Assembly: GCF_013426915.1 (NCBI RefSeq)
Contig: NZ_AP023179.1
Location: 2,232,001 to 2,296,000, forward strand
Direction of reading: 5' to 3'
From: Paraburkholderia sp. PGU19
Lineage (GTDB): Bacteria; Pseudomonadota; Gammaproteobacteria; Burkholderiales; Burkholderiaceae
DNA length: 64,000 nt
The translations under genes and the position numbers were made by a program. Positions 27,513 through 36,240 of this stretch are shown one piece after another. Every line of letters starts with the position of its first letter. Position 1 is the first letter of the stretch. Under the pieces are notes generated by a model that was not told the DNA's origin, searched no databases, and worked only from the letters and a program-made list of their open reading frames with translations.

Positions 27513-27527
27513 TAGAAAATTATTCTA
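27513..27527. promoter_or_regulatory. Lrp-type operator between the Lrp gene and the dioxygenase gene
   Basis: TAGAAAATTATTCTA fits every position of the E. coli Lrp consensus YAGHAWATTWTDCTR. It sits inside the 17-bp palindrome ATAGAAAATTATTCTAT (27512-27528) in an unusually AT-rich stretch of this GC-rich region. Confidence 0.75.
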
Positions 27528-27632
27528 TTTCTCGTCAAGACGAGGGAATTATATGGAAACTCTTTCTCTGCGCAAATCGGTATAAATGAGGGCAGTCCCC
27601 GATCTCGAAAAACAACGTCAGCGGAGCCTTTC

Positions 27633-28265
27633 ATGAACCCGTCAGCCGGCCTGATCACACGCGAACCCTCGTTGGCCCAAAACCCTTCCATGTCCTGCGC
27701 GATGCCCGCGCCGGACGCGATCTCGCAGTTTTGTGCGGCGCTCGACGCCGCCTTCGACGCCTGCGCCGGCTCCGATGATCCGTCGCGGCACGCGGCCTTC
27801 GCACGCGGTGTGCGCGCGGCGCTTGCCGAAGCCGCCGCCGACTCGTCGCTGCTCACCGAAGCGCAACGCGAAGGCGCCGCCGCCTGCTATCGCCGCCATC
27901 TGCTCGCCGCCGATCCGCAAGGCCGCTATGCCATCGCTGCGCTCGTCTGGATGCCCGGCCAGGCGAGCCCGGTTCACGCGCATCACACGTGGTGTGGCTA
28001 TGCCGTCATCGACGGCGCGTTGACGGAAACCGTTTACGACTGGAACGCGGATACCGACTGCGCGACACCCGTGCGCGAGCAGTTGCGCGAATCAGGCGCC
28101 GTGTCGTTCACGCGCTCAGGCCGCACGGGCATCCATCGGCTCGGCAACTGCAGCGGCAGCACCGCCATCTCGCTGCACATCTACGGCGTTTCCGGCGAAC
28201 AGATCACGACGCATGTGAACGACATCGTGCGCGTCGCCGACAGCGTGCAAGCCGTTCCCGCCTGA
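27633..28265 (+). CDS. Cysteine dioxygenase-family thiol dioxygenase
   Basis: A 210-residue cupin of the cysteine dioxygenase type I family. These are non-haem iron enzymes that oxidise cysteine, or 3-mercaptopropionate in the bacterial MDO group, to the sulfinate. The metal ligands are visible as the two histidines of SPVHAHHTWCGYAVIDGALT and a third in AISLHIYGVSG. GIHRLGNCSG lies between them. The N-terminal 70 residues are helical. It is divergent from an Lrp regulator with a shared operator and ends in a strong terminator, so it is a single-gene unit. I cannot tell cysteine from mercaptopropionate specificity by eye. Confidence 0.87.
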   Translation: MNPSAGLITREPSLAQNPSMSCAMPAPDAISQFCAALDAAFDACAGSDDPSRHAAFARGVRAALAEAAADSSLLTEAQREGAAACYRRHLLAADPQGRYAIAALVWMPGQASPVHAHHTWCGYAVIDGALTETVYDWNADTDCATPVREQLRESGAVSFTRSGRTGIHRLGNCSGSTAISLHIYGVSGEQITTHVNDIVRVADSVQAVPA

Positions 28266-28297
28266 GCAACGCGTCGTCCGCGCTGTACGCATCAAAC

Positions 28298-28331
28298 GAA
28301 AGGCGTCACGCATAACCGCGTGACGCCTTTC
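28298..28331. terminator. Bidirectional terminator between convergent genes
   Basis: GAAAGGCGTCACGC-ATAACC-GCGTGACGCCTTTC is a perfect 14-bp inverted repeat between the dioxygenase gene and the convergent MscS gene. The A/T ends suit both directions. Confidence 0.85.
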
Positions 28332-28353
28332 TCATACAAGTCTTCACCCTCTG

Positions 28354-30966
28354 TCAGGTCTTCCCGCCGTCGCCCGCCGTTGGAATCTGCGGCGGCACGG
28401 ATGCCGTTTGCCCCGTCGACGGCGGCGCCGGACGCGGCTCGTGCGACACGTCGCGCGCCGGCGGCATCGGGCCGCCCTTCTTCGGCCTGAATGGCGTCGT
28501 CGTGCCCGTCGCGGATTCGCGCGCATATTCCTCATGCTGCGCGTGCTCTTCCTCCCTCAACACCTCGCCCACTTCGTCGCCGCGCGATGTATGCACGCGC
28601 ATCTGTGGCACGGGAATCTCGATGCCCGCTTCGTCCATCTTGCGCTTCAGGCGCAGATTGAAGGCGCGCGCCACGCTCCACTGCTGCAACGGCCGTGTCT
28701 TGATCTGTCCTTTGACGACCATCCAGTTCGGATCGAAACGGTCGAGCCCCCAGACTTCGACGGGACCGAGCATCTCGCGCCGGTAACGGAAATCGGCCAT
28801 CAGGTCTGCGCCGACCGCGCGGATCAGTTGCGTCACCTCGTCGACATCGGCGGAAAACGGCACGCGCACTTCGAACACCGCATACGCGAAATCGCGCGAC
28901 AGGTTCTTCACGATCTTGATCTGCGAGAACGGAATGGCGTGAATCGCGCCCTGGCCGTCGCGCAGCCGCACGGTGCGGATCGACAGATATTCGACCGTGC
29001 CCGCGTGCCCGCCGTCGATGTCGATCCAGTCCCCGACCGAGATCGTGTCCTCGATGATGATGAACAGGCCCGTGATCAGATCGCTCACCAGCGACTGCGC
29101 GCCGAAGCCGATCGCCAGACCGATCACGCCCGCGCCCGCGAGCAGCGGCGTGACGTTGATGCCGAGATTGGCGGCCGTGACGATGCCCGCGATCGTCAGG
29201 ATCGTCACGAACAGCACATTGCGCACGAGCGGCAACATCGTGCGCGCGCGCATGCTCGGGTTCTTCGACTTGTTGCGCGGGCCGCTCGGATTGACGGCTT
29301 CCTGGATCGCCGTGTCGATCAGTATCCACACGAGCCACGACACGAACACCGTGATCAGGATCGCCGTCAGCGCGTGCGCGATGCCGCGCGCCGTGACGCT
29401 CTCTTCGATGATCTGTGCAAGCGATACATCCCACAGCCGCGACGCGAATTCGAAGTACGCGAGCCAGACGAACAGCGTGATCAGCGTGCCCGCGAAGCGC
29501 AACAGGCGCGTCAGATAGGGCGAACGGCGCCGCCGGCGCGCATTGCGCGGCCGCGTTACGCGCAGCACGATGGCCGACAGGAAGAACGCGAGCACCAGCA
29601 GCAGCGCCGTCACGACGGAAATCTGCAACACGTTCTCACCGCTGCCGATGCCGCCGATCGTCGCGATCACGGAAGCTGTCGCCAATACGAGCATCGGCAC
29701 GTGCCAGAGCGACGCGAGCACTTCGAAGCCGTCGGTCGCGGCCTTGTGATCGTGCCGCTGTTCATAAGCGCGATTGCGGATCAGATGCGCGACGGGACGG
29801 CGAAACGCGAGCGCAAAGTAGGCGGTCAACACGGCCGCCGTCATGTTCGAGACGGTCGACACCAGCGCCGCGAGGTTCGTTCCGAGTTCATGCGCGACGT
29901 CGTAATTGACGGCGGCATCGCCGAGCGCGCTGCAGATGCCGATCGCGAATAGCGGCCGGCGCGCCTGCTCAATCAGCAGCCGCACGGCTGTGCGTCGGTG
30001 GCCCGAGCCGAACAGCGAGAACATGATCAGGCAGATCGCGGAGAACACGGCACCCGCGACGATCGCATACGCGATCACCATCGCGATCGTGCGGCCGAGC
30101 GAATCGGGCATCGAGCGCACGAACATCAGCGCGGCGACGAACGCGACGATCCACGGCCCCACGCGGCGCAGCGCGAAGATCAGCAGTTCGCGCGTGGTTG
30201 GATTGGGATCGAGCCGCACGACGATGCCAAAGCGCGCGTGAATCCTGCGCTGCAGGTAAATCAGGGCCGCCGCGCACGCACCCCACCCCGCGAGCACGGC
30301 GATCATGTTCAGCAACACGCGGCCGAAGTGCTCGCGCCCCTGGCTCGTGACGATCGTATAGATTTCGTTGCCCGCCGCGTTGAAGCGGCCCGACCAGTAG
30401 TTGAACGGCGAGCGTCCCTGCTGCACGTCGCTTTCGAACGATGCAATGCCCGCCGCGATCGCGCCGAGCAGACCGGCGCTCGACGGCGCGCTGGCGGACA
30501 CGGGCGGCCCGACGGTCTTCGTCGCGTCGCGCAGTTTTTTCAGCTGCGTGACGAGCGCGGTGCGCTGGCGGTCGCTGTCGAGCGTCGTGATGACGCTGTC
30601 GAGCGATTTCTCCAGCTCGGCCTGACTGGCGGGCGACGGCGCCGATGCCGCATCCGCCGCCGACGCGCCCGACGCGGGCGCCGCCGTCGAAACCGTCGCG
30701 CTATTGATCAGGCTCTGCAGCGCGGGAATCACCGGCGTGCCCGTCGCGGCGCCCGCGGCTTGCGCGGTGCCCGGCATGCCGAGGCACGCGCCAGCGAGCG
30801 CGAAACACAGGCACAAGGCGGACGCGAGCGCGCCCGAACGCGCCCGGCGTAATGCTCCGGCGTGCGAAAAGAATTTGGATAAAGCGCGAAAAACGGCGTC
30901 AATCGCCAGAGGCCCGCCGGAAGACGGCGCAGCCTGCGATTCACGCCGCGCGAGGCATGACTTCAT
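28354..30966 (-). CDS. Large MscS-family mechanosensitive channel
   Basis: An inner-membrane channel of about 870 residues. An N-terminal signal-like segment (about residues 40-70) is followed by a periplasmic Ala/Ser/Pro-rich region with a helical stretch (SQAELEKSLDSVITTLDSDR). About ten transmembrane helices then lead into the conserved MscS pore and beta domain near residues 585-760. Visible motifs are TAANLGINVTPLLAGAGVIG, IGFGAQSLVSDLITGLFIII, EDTISVGDWIDIDG and IPFSQIKIVKNLSRDFAYA. The Gly/Ala-rich pore helix argues for gating by membrane tension. The C-terminus is a long Pro/charged cytoplasmic tail. The start at the ATG at 30966 is a guess, as no good ribosome site is visible. Confidence 0.9.
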   Translation of the reverse strand: MKSCLARRESQAAPSSGGPLAIDAVFRALSKFFSHAGALRRARSGALASALCLCFALAGACLGMPGTAQAAGAATGTPVIPALQSLINSATVSTAAPASGASAADAASAPSPASQAELEKSLDSVITTLDSDRQRTALVTQLKKLRDATKTVGPPVSASAPSSAGLLGAIAAGIASFESDVQQGRSPFNYWSGRFNAAGNEIYTIVTSQGREHFGRVLLNMIAVLAGWGACAAALIYLQRRIHARFGIVVRLDPNPTTRELLIFALRRVGPWIVAFVAALMFVRSMPDSLGRTIAMVIAYAIVAGAVFSAICLIMFSLFGSGHRRTAVRLLIEQARRPLFAIGICSALGDAAVNYDVAHELGTNLAALVSTVSNMTAAVLTAYFALAFRRPVAHLIRNRAYEQRHDHKAATDGFEVLASLWHVPMLVLATASVIATIGGIGSGENVLQISVVTALLLVLAFFLSAIVLRVTRPRNARRRRRSPYLTRLLRFAGTLITLFVWLAYFEFASRLWDVSLAQIIEESVTARGIAHALTAILITVFVSWLVWILIDTAIQEAVNPSGPRNKSKNPSMRARTMLPLVRNVLFVTILTIAGIVTAANLGINVTPLLAGAGVIGLAIGFGAQSLVSDLITGLFIIIEDTISVGDWIDIDGGHAGTVEYLSIRTVRLRDGQGAIHAIPFSQIKIVKNLSRDFAYAVFEVRVPFSADVDEVTQLIRAVGADLMADFRYRREMLGPVEVWGLDRFDPNWMVVKGQIKTRPLQQWSVARAFNLRLKRKMDEAGIEIPVPQMRVHTSRGDEVGEVLREEEHAQHEEYARESATGTTTPFRPKKGGPMPPARDVSHEPRPAPPSTGQTASVPPQIPTAGDGGKT

Positions 30967-31149
30967 GGCAATCCGTGACTTTTGTGCAAGCAATCTGCAT
31001 GGGAACGGGAGACGCCAAGTTTAGCGGGTGTCGTCGAGGGAAAGCTCCCCGATGCGTAACCGAATGTTAGTGCACTTGCGCGGCGGCGCGACAGTCGCTC
31101 ATGCGCGCCGCGCGGCGCATGCGCGGCGCGCGGCGGGATTTCGAAGCCC

Positions 31150-31797
31150 TCAGTACGCGACGGTCGCGAGCTGGCGAACGAAACGGCCCTGCTCCAGCTC
31201 GTCGACGAACGCGATTGCGTAGTCTTCCGCCGAAATGCTGCTGTTGCCCTGCGCATCGACGATCAGCGCATTGGCGCCCGTGCGGAACGTCCCTTTGCGC
31301 TCGCCCGGCGCGATCAGCGCAGCGGGCGCGAAGAACGTCCAGTCGAGATCGCTGGCGGCACGCAGGATGGGCAGCACGTCGCGGTGCGCGAGCGCGATCG
31401 CCTTGTAGGCGTCCGGAAAGCCTTCTGTGTCGACCAGTTGCTTGCCGGGCGCCACTTCGAGCGAACCCGCGCCGCCCACCACGACCAGACGTTTGATGCC
31501 CGCCGCGCGGGTGCCTTCGACCAGCGCTCGGGTCGCCTTGTCGATCAGCATGAGGTTGTCCTGAGGCGGCGCATAGGCGCTTGCGACGACATCGTGTCCG
31601 CGCGCCCCGGCCGCGACGCTCGCCGCATCCGTCACGTCGGCCTGCGCCGCTTTCAGGTTCGCGACATCGGCAGGCACGCGCTCGGGATTGCGCGAGAAAG
31701 CCGTCACCTGATGCCCGCGGCGTGCCGCTTCCGCCGCGATGCGCGAGCCGATCATGCCTGTTGCGCCAAACAGCGCGATCTTCAGTGTCTTGCTCAT
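31150..31797 (-). CDS. NAD(P)-binding atypical SDR oxidoreductase (YwnB/NmrA-like)
   Basis: A 215-residue Rossmann-fold protein. The nucleotide-binding motif IALFGATGMIGSRIAAEAAR is at residues 7-26 and the NADP-recognising AFSRNPERV follows the second strand. RLVVVGGAGSLEVAPG and DWTFFAPAALIAPGERKG fit the NAD(P)H-binding atypical short-chain dehydrogenases such as YwnB. Its substrate is unknown. It is the target of the neighbouring Rrf2 regulator: an operator nearly identical to the one upstream of the Rrf2 gene lies 23-41 bp before its start. A terminator lies between the two genes, so each has its own promoter. Confidence 0.85.
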   Translation of the reverse strand: MSKTLKIALFGATGMIGSRIAAEAARRGHQVTAFSRNPERVPADVANLKAAQADVTDAASVAAGARGHDVVASAYAPPQDNLMLIDKATRALVEGTRAAGIKRLVVVGGAGSLEVAPGKQLVDTEGFPDAYKAIALAHRDVLPILRAASDLDWTFFAPAALIAPGERKGTFRTGANALIVDAQGNSSISAEDYAIAFVDELEQGRFVRQLATVAY

Positions 31798-31819
31798 GTC
31801 AATGTTCCTTCCGCTTAAA

Positions 31820-31838
31820 TGTAACTATGTTGATTACA
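31820..31838 (-). promoter_or_regulatory. Rrf2-type operator upstream of the oxidoreductase gene
   Basis: On the minus strand TGTAATCAACATAGTTACA is a 19-bp near-palindrome (TGTAA/TTACA arms). It matches 18 of 19 positions of the site at 32441-32459 upstream of the Rrf2 gene. Confidence 0.7.
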
Positions 31839-31847
31839 TATTTGTTT

Positions 31848-31870
31848 AAAAAAATCGGGGCGATGCCCCG
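31848..31870 (-). terminator. Intrinsic terminator after the Rrf2 gene
   Basis: On the minus strand CGGGGC-ATC-GCCCCG is followed by A and seven T residues. It separates the Rrf2 gene from the downstream oxidoreductase gene. Confidence 0.85.
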
Positions 31871-31872
31871 CA

Positions 31873-31912
31873 CTTCATGCTTCATGCTTCGTGCTTCGTG
31901 CTTCGTGCTTCG
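31873..31912. repeat. Short tandem repeat (7-bp unit)
   Basis: Five to six copies of a 7-bp unit, CTTCATG changing to CTTCGTG, lie in tandem between the Rrf2 stop codon and its terminator. Such an array can slip in copy number; no function is evident. Confidence 0.85.
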
Positions 31913-31919
31913 ACTGCGT

Positions 31920-32378
31920 TCAACTGTCCACGGCTTTGCGCTTACGTTCGCGCGCCCGTTCGGCGCGCACGACGTCGGCCGTCGCGTCGGCCAGCGTGCG
32001 CGACGCCAGCGACGCTTCGAGCGCCTGTTGCGCATCGCCGATGATGCCCGTCAGCACCGTCTGGATGTTGCGTCCGACCATGCACGCGGGATTCGGCGTC
32101 TCGCGATGCATGGCGAATAGCTGCGCATCGTCGACGGCGCGGTAGACGTCGAGCAGCGTGATGTCCTCGGGCTCGCGCGCCAGCAGCGCGCCGCCGCCCG
32201 CGCCCAGTTGCGACGTGGTGAGGCCCGCTTCCGCGAGCATCGCCAGCAGACGCCGGATCAGCACGGGATTCGTGTTCACGCTTCCTGCGATCATGTCCGA
32301 CGACAGCGGCACGCCTTCCTGCAACGACAGCAGGGCGAGCACATGAACCGCAAAGGCAAATCGGCTACTCGTATTCAC
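31920..32378 (-). CDS. Rrf2-family transcriptional regulator (YwnA-like)
   Basis: A 152-residue winged-helix regulator. The N-terminal helix-turn-helix shows FAFAVHVLALLSLQEGVPLS, then SVNTNPVLIRRLLAMLAEAG and the wing LGAGGGALLAREPEDITLLD. Fe-S members such as IscR and NsrR carry three clustered cysteines; here only one Cys is visible (NPACMVGRN), so it is probably a cluster-free, YwnA-like redox sensor. Adjacent YwnB-like oxidoreductase and shared operators support a small self-contained regulon. The likely autoregulatory site lies 63-81 bp upstream of its start. The C-terminus is highly basic (ERARERKRKAVDS). Confidence 0.9.
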   Translation of the reverse strand: MNTSSRFAFAVHVLALLSLQEGVPLSSDMIAGSVNTNPVLIRRLLAMLAEAGLTTSQLGAGGGALLAREPEDITLLDVYRAVDDAQLFAMHRETPNPACMVGRNIQTVLTGIIGDAQQALEASLASRTLADATADVVRAERARERKRKAVDS

Positions 32379-32440
32379 AACGCTAGATCATCCGATGCGC
32401 ATCAGACGCGCAAACCACCTCACGCCAGCCAGCGACGATG

Positions 32441-32459
32441 TGTAATCATCATAGTTACA
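32441..32459. promoter_or_regulatory. Rrf2-type operator upstream of the Rrf2 gene
   Basis: TGTAATCATCATAGTTACA is a 19-bp near-palindrome in the Rrf2 gene's upstream region. It differs at one central base from the operator of the neighbouring oxidoreductase gene (31820-31838, opposite strand). Confidence 0.7.
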
Positions 32460-32484
32460 CTTGTCACGCGGGTCAAGCGCCGGA

Positions 32485-32949
32485 TTATTTGTCCATCTGT
32501 TTCTGGGCGTCACTGGATTCGGTGGGCGCGGATTGCGCGCTGCTCGTCGATGCTTCGCTCGACCACTGCTGCAGCTTGCGTCCCGCCGTTTCGAGTCCCG
32601 CGCCCGTCGAGCCCATCGCCTTGTTGACGGCGGCGTTCGTCGCGCTGGCGGCGTTGTCCAGATTGGCACGCGCCTGCGACGCGAGCGCGTTCGGATCGAG
32701 GTTGATCGACGGGCCGGATGCGGCCGTGTCGAGATTCTGTTGCGCCGTCGCCTTCGCGGCGTCGACCTGCTGGCCGACATAGCTTGCGGCCTGATCGAGC
32801 TTCTGACCGGCCTGCTGCGAGAGATCGTTGAGCTTCGTCGCCGTCTGCCCCGCCGATGCATCGTTTTTCTGGCAGGCGGCAAGACCTGCTAGCAGCATGG
32901 CAGCAAAGGCAGTCGTACGGACAAGCGGATGGCGTGAGATAAGTTTCAT
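32485..32949 (-). CDS. Putative lipoprotein, Ala/Gln/Ser-rich
   Basis: A 154-residue exported protein. MKLISRHPLVRTTAFAAMLL followed by AGLAAC is a lipoprotein signal with a lipobox ending at Cys-26. The mature part is a repetitive, amphipathic helical protein (LNDLSQQAGQKLDQAASYVG, AKATAQQNLDTAAS, SQARANLDNAASATNAAVNK). This resembles coiled-coil or LEA-like lipoproteins rather than an enzyme. Its ATG overlaps the stop of the upstream GNAT gene (ATGA), so the two are cotranslated. Function unknown; envelope location inferred from the lipobox. Confidence 0.75.
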   Translation of the reverse strand: MKLISRHPLVRTTAFAAMLLAGLAACQKNDASAGQTATKLNDLSQQAGQKLDQAASYVGQQVDAAKATAQQNLDTAASGPSINLDPNALASQARANLDNAASATNAAVNKAMGSTGAGLETAGRKLQQWSSEASTSSAQSAPTESSDAQKQMDK

Positions 32950-33440
32950 ACTTGTGGTCGAGCCGCGGCGAGCGGCTTCATCATGCGAAAACGCCTCAAT
33001 GATACGCCGTTGCGGATGACCGACTCTTCGGCCTCCACCGCGAAGCCCGCCCGCTCGAATGCGCGCCTCGCGCTGACGCTGACGTCGGCCGTCAACGCAA
33101 GCGCGTCCGCATCGCGCGCCCGCGCTTCGAGCCGCGCGAGCAGCGCCGCCGCGATCCCTTGGCGCATCAAGGCCGGCGCGACATAGAGCATCTCGATGTG
33201 ATCGGCCGGATGGAGTTGCCCAAACCCGGCATACGCGCTGCCGCGCAAAGCGACCAGCGTGACGCCACGCGAAAGCCGCGCGCCGAACGCGGCGAGGTCG
33301 TCGGCGGCTGACGCCCATGCCCCGCGCGCCGCCGGATCGTAACCCGCGGCAGCCAGCGCCGCGTCGCGAAAGAGCGCGGCGAGAGACGCAGCGTCAGCGG
33401 GCCGGAACAGACGGAAGGAAAAAGGAATTGGATCGATCAT
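32946..33440 (-). CDS. GNAT-family N-acetyltransferase
   Basis: A 164-residue acetyl-CoA-dependent acyltransferase. The core GNAT motif appears at IEMLYVAPALMRQGIAAALL (the R-Q-G-I acetyl-CoA loop), followed by LTADVSVSARRAFERAGFAV. The N-terminus FRLFRPADAASLAALFRDA is typical. The substrate is unknown. The stop overlaps the lipoprotein start by four bases, suggesting a two-gene operon. The gene is divergent from the DJ-1/PfpI gene. Confidence 0.87.
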   Translation of the reverse strand: MIDPIPFSFRLFRPADAASLAALFRDAALAAAGYDPAARGAWASAADDLAAFGARLSRGVTLVALRGSAYAGFGQLHPADHIEMLYVAPALMRQGIAAALLARLEARARDADALALTADVSVSARRAFERAGFAVEAEESVIRNGVSLRRFRMMKPLAAARPQV

Positions 33441-33518
33441 GCGTTCGCGATGTTGTCAACGACCCTGGAGTAGACTGGCCGACGTTCGACGTGTTCCCTC
33501 AACCCTTGGAGGCATGCG

Positions 33519-34100
33519 ATGGCAGCGAAGAAGATTCTGTTCCTGACGGGCGACTTCGCCGAGGATTACGAAACGATGGTGCCGTTCCAGGCACTACAGG
33601 CAGTCGGCCATATCGTCGACGCCGTCTGTCCCGGCAAGCACGCGGGCGACCGCATAAAAACAGCGATTCACGATTTCGAGGGCGACCAGACGTACACCGA
33701 AAAGCCCGGCCACTACTTCACGCTCAACGCAAGCTTCGATGAAATCGATCCGTCGCAATACGACGCGCTCGCGATCGCCGGCGGCCGCGCGCCGGAGTAT
33801 CTGCGGCTCAACGCGAAAGTGATCGAGGTCGTGCGGCAGTTCGCCGAAAGCAACAAGCCTATCGCCGCGATCTGCCACGCCGCGCAACTGCTCGCCGCTG
33901 CCGACGTGATCCGCGGCAAGCGCATTTCGGCCTATCCCGCGTGCGCGCCCGAAGTGAAGCTGGCGGGCGGCGACTACGCGGACATTCCCGTCGACGCTGC
34001 CGTCACCGACGGCAACTTCGTCACGGCCCCCGCGTGGCCTGCGCATCCCGAATGGCTGCGCCAGTTCCTCGTGGTGCTCGGCACGCGTATCGAACTTTGA
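33519..34100 (+). CDS. DJ-1/PfpI-family protein
   Basis: A 193-residue protein of the class I glutamine amidotransferase-like superfamily, which includes proteases, deglycases and chaperones. The nucleophile elbow with Cys and adjacent His is seen in [15 protein letters not shown], and the conserved acidic residue near the start in [40 protein letters not shown] is the oxyanion loop region. The ATG at 33519 has a GGAGG ribosome site. The sequence looks closest to PfpI/YhbO-like proteins; the exact activity cannot be read from sequence. Confidence 0.88.
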   Translation: MAAKKILFLTGDFAEDYETMVPFQALQAVGHIVDAVCPGKHAGDRIKTAIHDFEGDQTYTEKPGHYFTLNASFDEIDPSQYDALAIAGGRAPEYLRLNAKVIEVVRQFAESNKPIAAICHAAQLLAAADVIRGKRISAYPACAPEVKLAGGDYADIPVDAAVTDGNFVTAPAWPAHPEWLRQFLVVLGTRIEL

Positions 34101-34237
34101 TCCGCGTCAAGGCCGGGCATGCGTCCGGCCTGTCGATCGGGCGCGCATGCGCGTTGTCTATCCTGTTTGAGAGTTCTCCGATTTCCGTGACCGGTACCGC
34201 CACCTAGAGTTGCAGGTTAACTTTGGAAGGCACCATC

Positions 34238-34561
34238 ATGGATCTCACAAACTGGGTGATTATTCTCGCTGTCGCGCTGATCTCGCTAACCTTCTTCTGC
34301 TCGCGCGCGCCGACCCACTGGTCGATCGAAAACCGCGCGCGGCGCTTCACCGGCACGCGTCTGCTCGCACAGGCCGTGCTGTCGTTCTGGACCGCGCTTC
34401 TCATCCTCACGCGCGGGCTGTTCGCGCTGGGTTCACGCGCCGTTCACGTCGCGCCCACGGTCATCCTGACGGGTGCGCTGCTGCTGATCATCGCGAGCGG
34501 CTACTGGTCAATCCGCGGCCGCAGAATGCTTAAGCCGCGCCGTCTGTTCTCCGCCTCCTGA
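34238..34561 (+). CDS. Small membrane protein, about three transmembrane segments
   Basis: A 107-residue protein beginning MDLTNWVIILAVALISLTFF, with hydrophobic segments at about residues 5-22, 46-64 and 72-92 and a basic C-terminus (RGRRMLKPRRLFSAS). A GGAAGG ribosome site lies upstream of the ATG at 34238. No family is recognised. It is convergent with the histidine kinase gene. Confidence 0.65.
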   Translation: MDLTNWVIILAVALISLTFFCSRAPTHWSIENRARRFTGTRLLAQAVLSFWTALLILTRGLFALGSRAVHVAPTVILTGALLLIIASGYWSIRGRRMLKPRRLFSAS

Positions 34562-34584
34562 GCGCTTTGCGGGCACGCTACGCG

Positions 34585-36240
34585 CTATCGCGCGTCCGCC
34601 CGCAACGCCTGTCCATCGCCCGTTGTCGCGGTATCGTGCTCGTCGTCGCGCGACGGTGCAGCGGCATCCGGCAGCGACAGATAGAACGTCGTTCCCACAC
34701 CCTCCGCCGATTCCGCCCACACGCGTCCGCCGTGCCGCTCGACCATACGCCGCACGAGCGCCAGACCGATCCCCTCACCCGCCGCCACGTTGCCATGCAG
34801 CCGTTGGAACGCATTGAACAGACGCGGCATCGCGATTTCCGGAATACCCAAGCCGTTGTCCTTCACATAGAAGATGCGTAGCGTCTGCACGCCAGGCGGC
34901 GCAGGCGCCGTGCCGATTTCGACGACGCCCGTGCGCTCCGGGCTCAGATAGTTGATCGCGTTGCCGATCAGGTTCGCGAAGATCTGTTCGAGCGCTGTCG
35001 GATCGCCCCATACGGGCGGCACCGCCTGCACGATGACGCGCGCGCGACGGTCGCGAATCGTGGCCTGCATCGCGTCGATCACGCGTTGCACGATGTCGCG
35101 CACCTCGACCTGCTGACGCCGGTATTCGACGCGTCCCACGCGCGATAGCCGCAGCAGCGCGTCGATGATGTGCGACGCGCGCAGCACGGCCGTCTGCAGG
35201 AAATGCAGCGCCTCGCCGATGTCTTCGTCGATCAGCCGCTCGACATGCTCGCGCTGATGCGTCGACAGCGACGACTGGCGCAGGGCTATGCGCAGATCGT
35301 CGCACGCGTGCGTCAGTTCCTTCGAGAAACCCTGCAGATTGACGAGCGGCGCGCGCAGATCGTGCGACACGCTATAGATGAACGTCTCGTTTTCCTGAGT
35401 TTGCTGGCGCAGCGTTTCGTTGGTCTGCGCGAGTTCGGCGGCGTGGCGACCCAGATCGGACTGGAAGCGCGCCTGCTGGCGCTCCGCCTCGAGCAGCTTG
35501 CGGCTCGTCATATGCAGCGTCAGATCGAGCCGCGCGATTTCATCGTTGCCGGGCGTAAGCGGCGCCAGCGGCTCGTTGCTGGCGAGCCGGCTGGCGTTGT
35601 CCGACAGCAGCGCAAGCCGGCCGCGCACGCCGCGCGCGAACACCCAGAACGCCAGCGCGACGAACACCAGCGAGCCGACCACAGCCGCGACGATCAGCGA
35701 CTGCTGCCGCTCCCGCGCCGCCGCGGCCTCCGCCGAGCGCACCGAATCGAGCTGCCGCTCCTGCGCCTGAAACGCCGCGATCTGCGCGCGAAAGCCGTCG
35801 AGCACGTCAGTTCCGGCGAGGTCGCGAAAACGCTGCAGCACGTCGCGCCGGCGTCCCGAGCGGATCAGGTCCTGCACGCGGTCCGACCATTGGCGGTACA
35901 TCTGCACGGCCTGGCGGATCTGCGCGGCACGCTCGACTTGCGTGGGATTGTCGGCGACCAGTTCGGCGAGCCGGTCGATGCGCCGGTCGACGTCCATCCA
36001 GAACGCCACGGGCGTGGAGGTATCGCGTGTGCCGCTGACGACGGCGCCGCGCAGCCGCACCGATTCCAGCAGCACGGGCGCGAGAATGTTGGCCGTCTGA
36101 CGCAGCACATCCTCGCTGTGCATGCTCCAGCGCTCGGCCTGTTCGGCATCTGACTGCGCCTTCACGAGTCCCGACAGCAATGCCAGTTCGAAGACGGCGG
36201 GGATCGCAATCAGAAGCAGGCCTTTGGTCGTCAGTCTCAT
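34585..36240 (-). CDS. Membrane-bound sensor histidine kinase (CHASE3-type sensor)
   Basis: A 551-residue kinase. Two transmembrane segments (about residues 7-27 and 181-203) bracket a helical periplasmic domain like CHASE3. A HAMP-like linker and coiled coil follow. The HisKA motif FIYSVSHDLRAPLVNLQGFS, near residue 305, holds the phospho-accepting His. The ATPase domain has IFANLIGNAINYLSPE (N box), VKDNGLGIPE (G1) and AGEGIGLALVRRMVERHGG (G2). The ATG at 36240 was chosen because it starts the first membrane segment. No response regulator gene is adjacent, so it is an orphan in this window. The phytochrome-like kinase core suggests signalling to a separate receiver. Confidence 0.9.
   Translation of the reverse strand: MRLTTKGLLLIAIPAVFELALLSGLVKAQSDAEQAERWSMHSEDVLRQTANILAPVLLESVRLRGAVVSGTRDTSTPVAFWMDVDRRIDRLAELVADNPTQVERAAQIRQAVQMYRQWSDRVQDLIRSGRRRDVLQRFRDLAGTDVLDGFRAQIAAFQAQERQLDSVRSAEAAAARERQQSLIVAAVVGSLVFVALAFWVFARGVRGRLALLSDNASRLASNEPLAPLTPGNDEIARLDLTLHMTSRKLLEAERQQARFQSDLGRHAAELAQTNETLRQQTQENETFIYSVSHDLRAPLVNLQGFSKELTHACDDLRIALRQSSLSTHQREHVERLIDEDIGEALHFLQTAVLRASHIIDALLRLSRVGRVEYRRQQVEVRDIVQRVIDAMQATIRDRRARVIVQAVPPVWGDPTALEQIFANLIGNAINYLSPERTGVVEIGTAPAPPGVQTLRIFYVKDNGLGIPEIAMPRLFNAFQRLHGNVAAGEGIGLALVRRMVERHGGRVWAESAEGVGTTFYLSLPDAAAPSRDDEHDTATTGDGQALRADAR

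Noticed and set aside
28408..29952. A 514-residue plus-strand frame opposite the MscS gene
   Set aside because: Composition (Arg/His/Asp/Ala) is that of a reverse complement of membrane-protein codons; the minus strand holds clear MscS motifs.
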